Shown one piece after another: positions 7,173-11,375 of a stretch of DNA of 11,375 bases (its first letter is position 1; each line of letters starts with the position of its first letter). Below the pieces are notes generated by a model. It saw only the letters and a program-made list of their open reading frames with translations. It had not been told where the DNA came from and made no database searches. Position numbers and translations under genes: made by a program. The DNA is from BS750m-G28 sp035527235 (GTDB lineage: Archaea > Thermoproteota > Bathyarchaeia > TCS64), in assembly GCA_035527235.1 (NCBI GenBank), contig DATLAV010000125.1:1-11375 (forward strand), given 5' to 3'.

Positions 7173-7193
7173 CGGGGCACTTAGGGGTGCAAA

Positions 7194-7739
7194 ATGAAAG
7201 AGGGCACTGTGTATAGGGAGTTCTCCGCTAAGGACGGGCTTGATGTGACCCTCAGGGCGCCTCGCTGGTCCGATCTGGACGACCTTCTCCTCTTCATCAA
7301 CGCGCTAGTGCTAGAGGGGGCGGAGATCACGAGGGACGCGGTGACGACCCGCAACGAGGAGGCGAGTTGGCTCTCAAGGCACCTGGTGGCCGTGGAGAGG
7401 GACAAGAGGGCGGCGGTGGTCGCCGAGGTCGATGGTCACTGTGTCGGCCAGCTCGAGGTTGAGCCGGGGAAGGGTTACTGCAGTCACGTCGGTGGCGTCA
7501 CCGTCGCGCTGAGGGACGGCTACAGGGACGTCGGCATCGGCTCTGAGATGATGGCGGAGGCGGACGTCCAGGCGAAGCGGCTCGGGCTCGAGCTGCTCAC
7601 ACTCGAGGTGAACGAGACGAACGCGAGGGCTAGGCATGTCTTCGAGAAGTCAGGCTTCGCAGAAGTGGGCCGCGTGCCGAGGGCAGTCAAGATGAAGGGC
7701 ATGTACATCGACCACATCATCATGGCAAGGGAGCTATAG
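7194..7739 (+). CDS. GNAT family N-acetyltransferase
   Basis: The 181-residue protein transfers an acetyl group from acetyl-CoA to an amine. The GNAT core is clear. Strand beta4 VTVALRD leads into the acetyl-CoA pyrophosphate loop RDVGIG (111-116, consensus R/Q-x-x-G-x-G/A) and helix GSEMMAEADVQAKRLG. Motif B follows as LTLEVNETNARARHVFEKSGF (136-155), ending in the usual KMKGMYIDHIIMARE strand. Pattern and length resemble the RimI/RimJ-like and aminoglycoside-type GNATs, but substrate cannot be assigned. A TATA box, a short leader with GGGGTG and ATG 7194 define the start well. It is divergent from the ABC operon, sharing a 169-base regulatory region, which hints at shared control but does not prove it. 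Confidence 0.93.
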   Translation: MKEGTVYREFSAKDGLDVTLRAPRWSDLDDLLLFINALVLEGAEITRDAVTTRNEEASWLSRHLVAVERDKRAAVVAEVDGHCVGQLEVEPGKGYCSHVGGVTVALRDGYRDVGIGSEMMAEADVQAKRLGLELLTLEVNETNARARHVFEKSGFAEVGRVPRAVKMKGMYIDHIIMAREL

Positions 7740-7772
7740 GCAGGTCATCCGATAGAGGCCCACAGATCATTA

Positions 7773-7790
7773 CCTTACATTCATGTAGGG
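7773..7790 (+). terminator. Hairpin downstream of the GNAT gene
   Basis: CCTTACAT and ATGTAGGG pair with one G-U wobble around a very small loop (TTCA in practice), starting 33 bases after the GNAT stop. It is nested within longer alternatives: AGGCCC (7756-7761) with GGGCCT (7788-7793), and CCACAG (7760-7765) with CTGTGG (7792-7797). No T tract follows, so it may be an mRNA 3'-end structure rather than a classical terminator. Confidence 0.35.
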
Positions 7791-7831
7791 CCTGTGGCGC
7801 TCAACGAACAGCGTCCGCACCGCCATAATTG

Positions 7832-7849
7832 ATGTTACCAAGGTAACAT
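7832..7849. promoter_or_regulatory. 18-bp perfect inverted repeat, strong candidate operator
   Basis: ATGTTACC-AA-GGTAACAT is a perfect 8+8 bp palindrome with a 2-base centre, lying immediately upstream of the AT-rich promoter of the DUF1624 gene. Its symmetry and position fit a homodimeric winged-helix or ribbon-helix-helix regulator. No regulator gene lies next to it in the window. Confidence 0.6.
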
Positions 7850-7851
7850 TG

Positions 7852-7881
7852 CTGTTAAATTTGCAGCATCGATGTTTAAAT
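7852..7881 (+). promoter_or_regulatory. AT-rich promoter region of the DUF1624 gene
   Basis: Two TATA-like runs, GTTAAATTT (about 7854-7862) and GTTTAAATG (about 7874-7882), follow the palindrome. Either would start transcription between about 7880 and 7905, upstream of ATG 7923. TGCTG and CAGCA also flank the first run as a small inverted repeat. Confidence 0.35.
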
Positions 7882-7922
7882 GTCCTTATAGAAGGGCCGG
7901 GGAGTCATTCTCTCGAAAAGCG

Positions 7923-9086
7923 ATGGGCTTGAGGTCGATCCAGCTACCAGAGAAGTCAGTTGAGGTCAAGACGTTCCCCCGACTCCCCTTCATAGACTTC
8001 GCCAGGGGCCTGGTGATGGCCATCATGGCCTGGGACCACGTCACGAATTTCTGGAACCAGATCCACGGAGGCTCAGAGGGGCTGTTCGCATACAGGAACC
8101 CCGCCCTGAACCTGACCTGGTTCATGGCCCGGTTCGTCACCCACTACTGCGCGCCGACATTCATCTTCCTCTCTGGCGTCTCCCTCGCGCTCTCGGTCAG
8201 GAAGAGGCTTCTCAGGGGTGAACCCCAGAGGGACATCACCTTGCACGTAGTCCAGAGGGGCGTTGTGCTCCTGATCTTCGAGGCCTTACTTGTAGCTCCC
8301 GCCTTTGGGCTCCCTAGATACTACTTCGGGGTCATCGCCTGCATAGGCGTCAGCCTGATCATCTTAAGCGTCGCCCGCCGCCTGCCAACGAAGGTAATTC
8401 TGGTTCTCTCACTGATCACCATACTCAACGCCCAGTACCTTGACTTGAGCTTCATACCCAACGACGTCGCCTGGGGCCACTACCTCAGGGTCATCGTCCA
8501 TGAGCCGGGCTTCGACATGGTCCCCTACGTGGGGCTCTACCCGGTCGTACCTTGGATCGGCGTCATGTGCCTCGGATGGTGCTTAGGCAGCTTCCTTTCG
8601 GGGCTGGACCTGGAGGCGGTTCAGAGGCTCAAAGCACCGCTATTCGTCACGGGCGTCTCTTCCATCGCACTTTTCTTCGTCGTGAGGCTGTTCAACGGCT
8701 ACGGGAACTTAGTGAGGAGGTGGAGCAACAACATAATGGACTGGCTCTACCTGTCCAAGTACCCTCCCAGCATCGCCTTCCTCCTATGGTCCCTCGGCGG
8801 CATGTTCCTTTTCCTGGCGCTGGGCCTGCTTATACAGGAGAGGGGTTGGTCGAATAGGAGCCTGCCCGGGGTCATGAACACCCTAGGCAGGAACCCCCTG
8901 TTCTTCTACCTGACCCATCTCTGGCTCTACAGGCTGAGGCTGCCCGGTGTCCCGGCACCGTTCTACTTGGATCTCTGGCAGAGCCTCGCGTTCTGGCTGG
9001 TGGGGCTGGTCGTATTATGGCAGCTGACCGCGAGATTCGAGCGGCTGAAGAGGGCTCACCCGGGATCGCTGCTCAGATACATATGA
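7923..9086 (+). CDS. DUF1624 membrane protein (heparan-alpha-glucosaminide N-acetyltransferase-like)
   Basis: The 387-residue protein has about ten membrane helices and the N-terminal signature of DUF1624 (PF07786): LPFIDFARGLVMAIMAWDH, with Asp25, Arg28, Asp38 and His39, followed by FVTHYCAPTFIFLSG (71-85). The C-terminal NTLGRNPLFFYLTHLW (319-334) is also characteristic. The human relative (HGSNAT) passes an acetyl group across the lysosomal membrane onto a sugar amine; microbial members are mostly uncharacterised and may acylate envelope glycans. The frame is open from ATG 7872, but codons 7872-7922 are mostly TTT, AAA, TGT, CCT, TAT, AGA, CGA, unlike the G/C-ending codons that follow, and they overlap the promoter-like region. 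ATG 7923 is therefore preferred. No clear ribosome binding site precedes it. It is first in the run of envelope genes that continues to the window end. Confidence 0.87.
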   Translation: MGLRSIQLPEKSVEVKTFPRLPFIDFARGLVMAIMAWDHVTNFWNQIHGGSEGLFAYRNPALNLTWFMARFVTHYCAPTFIFLSGVSLALSVRKRLLRGEPQRDITLHVVQRGVVLLIFEALLVAPAFGLPRYYFGVIACIGVSLIILSVARRLPTKVILVLSLITILNAQYLDLSFIPNDVAWGHYLRVIVHEPGFDMVPYVGLYPVVPWIGVMCLGWCLGSFLSGLDLEAVQRLKAPLFVTGVSSIALFFVVRLFNGYGNLVRRWSNNIMDWLYLSKYPPSIAFLLWSLGGMFLFLALGLLIQERGWSNRSLPGVMNTLGRNPLFFYLTHLWLYRLRLPGVPAPFYLDLWQSLAFWLVGLVVLWQLTARFERLKRAHPGSLLRYI

Positions 9087-9097
9087 GGTGTGAAAAG

Positions 9098-9196
9098 ATG
9101 ACAAGCTCAGATAGAGATCTCACCGCTGTAAGGCTCTGCCTGTACAGGTCCCAGGTCTACGTTGGGACTCGAGATCACGTGAGGGGACGAAGATGA
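9098..9196 (+). CDS. Possible 32-residue ORF coupled to the next gene
   Basis: ATG 9098 follows a strong GAGGTG ribosome binding site (9085-9090) with 7-base spacing. The frame runs 32 codons to a TGA that overlaps the next start as ATGA (9193-9196). The peptide is basic (seven Arg, including R29, R31 and R32), has one Cys, and no membrane segment. Codon use is intermediate. It could be a leader peptide for coupling, a small protein, or a chance frame. I do not recognise it. Confidence 0.4.
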   Translation: MTSSDRDLTAVRLCLYRSQVYVGTRDHVRGRR

Positions 9197-9819
9197 AGGA
9201 ATTATCTGCTCTGACAGGTTTCACAGTTCGGAACCTGAGGTCGACGACCCTCGTCCTGCTAGTAGTAGCGTCCGTCACGGGTGCCAACCTGTGGGTGCAC
9301 AGAGGGAGCCCTCCCGTCGGATACGGGAGATACGATAAACACGGGTTCTCCATGGACTACCCCCTGAACATGAACTTCAATGAGATGGGCCTCTCCGGAA
9401 GCAAGGCCTCCGACGCCTCGGGGAGCATCCAGTTAGCGAGGCAGGATGAGACCCTCACACAGTACGGTCTGTTTTGGATGGGGCCCGAGATGCTCGCCAC
9501 CTACCTGGAGCCCACGCCTGAGGGCGCTCTCAATATGGTCTTCGGCATAGCCGGGCTGGAAGGCACCAGCATCTCGTCGAGGGGTGAGCTGATATCCTCA
9601 ACGAAGGACGGTCACGAGCTGGTGTATCAGACCATCATGATCGAAGAGCCCGGGGTATCCATCCCCGCAATCATAGGGGCGTGGTACTGCGAGGAGCTGG
9701 GCCGGTTCATAATCCTGTATCTGTTCTACGTGCCGGACTTCGACCAGATAGAGGTCCTCTCCCCGGCGGTGGAGCCCATGTGGTTGGGGCTCGTGGAGTC
9801 CGTGGTTTGCCATCGATGA
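9193..9819 (+). CDS. Membrane-anchored extracytoplasmic protein of unknown function
   Basis: The 208-residue protein has one N-terminal hydrophobic segment at about residues 17-34 (STTLVLLVVASVTGANLW), preceded by Arg13 and Arg16. This suggests a signal anchor with the rest outside the cell. The outer domain opens with YDKHGFSMDYPLNMNF (47-62), similar in pattern to PsbP-like/DUF1795-type domains, where a short strand motif F-x-x-x-Y-P is common. This likeness is weak, and I do not assign a family. The domain has no obvious catalytic motif; two Cys (about 171 and 206) are far apart. GAGGGG at 9181-9186 is a fair ribosome binding site for ATG 9193. The stop overlaps the next start as ATGA. Context places it in the envelope operon with the DUF1624 and DUF4097 proteins. 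Confidence 0.78.
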   Translation: MKELSALTGFTVRNLRSTTLVLLVVASVTGANLWVHRGSPPVGYGRYDKHGFSMDYPLNMNFNEMGLSGSKASDASGSIQLARQDETLTQYGLFWMGPEMLATYLEPTPEGALNMVFGIAGLEGTSISSRGELISSTKDGHELVYQTIMIEEPGVSIPAIIGAWYCEELGRFIILYLFYVPDFDQIEVLSPAVEPMWLGLVESVVCHR

Positions 9820-10070
9820 ACGTAGTGAAGGTTGAAAAAAATATGTTTGAAGAATCGGAGATATCGAGGGAAACTCATCCCATGGATAAAACAATGGTGA
9901 CGAGGTACACAAGAGAAACTAGACTTAACGGCACCAGAAGGTTGGGCTTCGGCAGCATTCTTATCGGCCTGCTTCTGGGCTGGATACTGTTCAGCATATT
10001 GCAGGTCGTGGGTGGGCTGATCTCATGGGCCGCCTTGACGGCCAGCCTGTTCACGGAGGTAATACTGTGA
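9816..10070 (+). CDS. Small membrane protein related to the N-terminus of the following DUF4097 protein
   Basis: The 84-residue protein has a polar N-terminal part (1-43) and a hydrophobic C-terminal part. The latter holds one or two helices: GFGSILIGLLLGWILF (44-59) and about 66-82. Residues 44-72 align without gaps to residues 8-36 of the next protein, with 13 of 29 identical by my count. ATG 9816 overlaps the previous TGA as ATGA, and the stop overlaps the next start as GTGA, so coupling on both sides is likely. The start is less certain than the end. There is no ribosome binding site before 9816, codons 9816-9940 are unusually AT-rich (AAA, AAT, TTT, GAA, AGA), and GAAAAAAATATG (9833-9844) looks like a TATA box that could serve ATG 9882 or 9894. 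The function may be membrane assembly with its neighbour; this is inference. Confidence 0.65.
   Translation: MNVVKVEKNMFEESEISRETHPMDKTMVTRYTRETRLNGTRRLGFGSILIGLLLGWILFSILQVVGGLISWAALTASLFTEVIL
10055..10060 (+). promoter_or_regulatory. Ribosome binding site that fixes the DUF4097 start
   Basis: GGAGGT is the strongest match to the anti-Shine-Dalgarno in this region. It lies 6 bases before GTG 10067, within the end of the preceding gene. The in-frame ATG at 10025 has no such site and would only extend the frame into the neighbour's codons. Confidence 0.8.
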
Positions 10071-11140
10071 GTTCCAGGGGCAGCGTAGGGTTCGGCGGCG
10101 TGCTCATCGGCCTCGGCGCCGGCTACATCCTCTTCAATGCAATGAAGATCACGGGGAACATCTTCGCCTGGATACTGATACTGGCCGGAAGCTCTGTCAT
10201 AGCCTCCTCCCTGATCACTTGGAAGGGCGGGAATCCCGCCGTCGGCAGGCTCTTGAGGGGCCTCACCATCGGCCTGGTGTTCTCCCTCATCATGGCCTCC
10301 GGCCCAGTCTACCTCGGGGACATCTTCGAGTGGAGAAGCTACGGTTCCTACAGAGCGGAGGAGACGAGGAGCTTCGATGGGTCCCTTGCGACCGTCGGCG
10401 TGCTACTCGACATCAATACCTTCAACGGGCCCATAAGCGTCTCGACCTGGCCTAGCGACGGGTACAGTGTAAACGTCCTCGTCAAGGCCCGGGGGAACAC
10501 AGACGCCGAGGCCGAGGAGAACCTGGACGAAATCAACATCAGCATTGACGAGAGCGTCGTCAACGGCAAGACCCGCCTACTCCTGAGACACGACGTACCG
10601 CCGACGCGCACGTCGCAATATTCGTTGAGCGTAGAGGCGTATCTCCCCGAGGACATGAATATCGACCTTGACCTTGACTCGAGCAACGGCGGGATCTACC
10701 TAGCTGACATAGTGGGGGGCGCCATCAACTTGGAAACGTCCAACGGCGCTCTCAACTTCGACGGAGTCACGGCTACCACGGTGAACGCAGACACGAGCAA
10801 CGGGGCGGTCTTAGGCGATCTCGAGTCTCCGGATGCGAGCATCTCTACGAGCAACGGCGCCATCAGGCTCGGGATCTCAGGCGCCGTCTCAGGCAGGTAC
10901 GTGCTGAGGACGAGTAATGGGGGCGTCGACCTTTACATCCAGTCGTCACTGGAGGTGGGATACGACATCGACCTCTCGACGAGCAACGGTAACATCGACC
11001 TCGACCTCCCCGGCCTCGACTACATTCAGAGCACCAGGACTAGGAAGGAGGCCCGGACCATAGGCTACTCTGAGAAAGCGATCCAGATAGTGGTGAAGGC
11101 AAACACCAGCAACGCTGGGATGGACATCGGGACGGGATAG
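10067..11140 (+). CDS. DUF4097-family cell-surface protein with TSNG repeats and a three-helix membrane anchor
   Basis: The protein has 357 residues from GTG 10067 (GTGA overlap with the previous stop, GGAGGT ahead). Three helices at about 8-25, 31-50 and 65-84 leave the C-terminal domain outside the cell. The first helix (GFGGVLIGLGAGYILF) resembles LiaF/DUF5668-type membrane regions. Residues from about 100 to the end form a DUF4097 (adhesin-like) repeat domain, probably a right-handed beta solenoid. T/S-x-N-G turns occur at 118, 205, 224, 243, 261, 282, 305 and, degenerate (TSNA), 347. Spacing is 18-23 residues through the core. The family is common in bacterial envelope-stress loci and in archaea; its binding partner is generally unknown. 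A role in sensing or stabilising the cell surface is inference. It is the fourth or fifth gene of the envelope operon and is followed 11 bases later by the next gene. Confidence 0.9.
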   Translation: MSSRGSVGFGGVLIGLGAGYILFNAMKITGNIFAWILILAGSSVIASSLITWKGGNPAVGRLLRGLTIGLVFSLIMASGPVYLGDIFEWRSYGSYRAEETRSFDGSLATVGVLLDINTFNGPISVSTWPSDGYSVNVLVKARGNTDAEAEENLDEINISIDESVVNGKTRLLLRHDVPPTRTSQYSLSVEAYLPEDMNIDLDLDSSNGGIYLADIVGGAINLETSNGALNFDGVTATTVNADTSNGAVLGDLESPDASISTSNGAIRLGISGAVSGRYVLRTSNGGVDLYIQSSLEVGYDIDLSTSNGNIDLDLPGLDYIQSTRTRKEARTIGYSEKAIQIVVKANTSNAGMDIGTG

Positions 11141-11151
11141 GGGGCAGCTGA

Positions 11152-11375
11152 GTGAGCGGTCGAAAATTCAATCATGGCTTCTCCGTGGAGCTCAAGTCCA
11201 AGGAGTTCGTTAAGTCGATAACCCTGTCGGACGACAAGCAGGGAGTCCTCCTGGAGGGGGTACTGGGGCAGCTGGAGGAGCTGACACTCATGGAAGGCTC
11301 GGTGCTCCTCCTGAGGGGCTCCCACGGGATGCTCATGTTGGACCTCGAGGAGGGTGAACTCCTCAATATGCTGAA
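11152..11375 (+). CDS. Partial gene of unknown function, cut by the window end
   Basis: From GTG 11152 the frame stays open for 74 codons to the window edge. Codon use is GC-rich and AGG-preferring like its neighbours, and the gap to the DUF4097 stop is 11 bases, so it likely belongs to the same operon. GGGGG at 11140-11144 is a modest ribosome binding site. The peptide is rich in Leu, Gly and acidic residues (for example DDKQGVLLEGVLGQLEELTL from about residue 26), with alternating hydrophobic residues that suggest beta strands, and no membrane segment so far. An ATG at 11174 is in another frame. I do not recognise the family; the C-terminus is missing. Confidence 0.65.
   Translation, partial: MSGRKFNHGFSVELKSKEFVKSITLSDDKQGVLLEGVLGQLEELTLMEGSVLLLRGSHGMLMLDLEEGELLNML

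Noticed and set aside
7872..7922. Longer start of the DUF1624 protein at ATG 7872
   Set aside because: The 17 extra codons are A/T-ending and lie in promoter-like DNA; the family core begins well after ATG 7923.
9681..9815. Extension of the 84-aa membrane protein to ATG 9681
   Set aside because: It would overlap the 208-aa gene by 139 bases in another frame, giving residues with no pattern; the ATGA at 9816 is a natural start.
10025..10066. Longer start of the DUF4097 protein at ATG 10025
   Set aside because: It would overlap the 84-aa gene by 46 bases without a ribosome binding site, whereas GTG 10067 has GGAGGT at 6 bases and a GTGA junction.

Overview
The window looks archaeal. The protein-coding DNA is GC-rich, strongly prefers AGG for arginine and G/C-ending codons, and has short intergenic gaps. 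These gaps carry TATA-like boxes about 25 bases upstream of the start or the inferred transcript start. Some starts appear leaderless (the ABC ATPase GTG and the 71-73 aa gene); others have GGAGGT/GAGGTG ribosome binding sites. The gene content (a ComB-like phosphatase, an archaeal ABC-2 transporter, a bacterial-type SerRS, DUF1624 and DUF4097 membrane proteins) fits a moderately GC-rich archaeon, possibly of the Thermoproteota/Bathyarchaeia kind. The sequence alone does not fix the lineage.

Left part (1-4598): a PhzF-family isomerase-like gene is interrupted by one in-frame TGA exactly where relatives carry Cys in the LCGHAT motif. It converges on seryl-tRNA synthetase (minus strand). Divergent from serS is a 71-73 residue orphan gene, followed by a 2-phosphosulfolactate phosphatase (ComB) family gene and an alpha/alpha-toroid (prenyltransferase/squalene cyclase-like) gene.

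Middle (4599-7739): a two-gene minus-strand operon encodes an ABC-2 type transporter, with the ATPase first and the roughly 12-helix permease 8 bases later. It is divergent from a GNAT acetyltransferase. The 169-base divergent gap holds a TATA box for each side and several inverted repeats that look like operators.

Right part (7740-11375): an 18-bp perfect palindrome precedes a run of plus-strand genes with very tight junctions. They encode a DUF1624 membrane acyltransferase-like protein, a possible 32-residue ORF, a membrane-anchored extracytoplasmic protein, an 84-residue membrane protein, a DUF4097 TSNG-repeat cell-surface protein, and a further gene cut by the window end. Three successive junctions are ATGA or GTGA overlaps, which implies translational coupling. 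The 84-residue protein and the N-terminus of the DUF4097 protein share the same transmembrane motif. The cluster looks like a cell-envelope module of unknown function and is the best candidate here for an undescribed system.

No rRNA, tRNA, CRISPR array, insertion sequence or integrase was seen. No gene-free stretch exceeds 300 bases; the longest is the first 213 bases.
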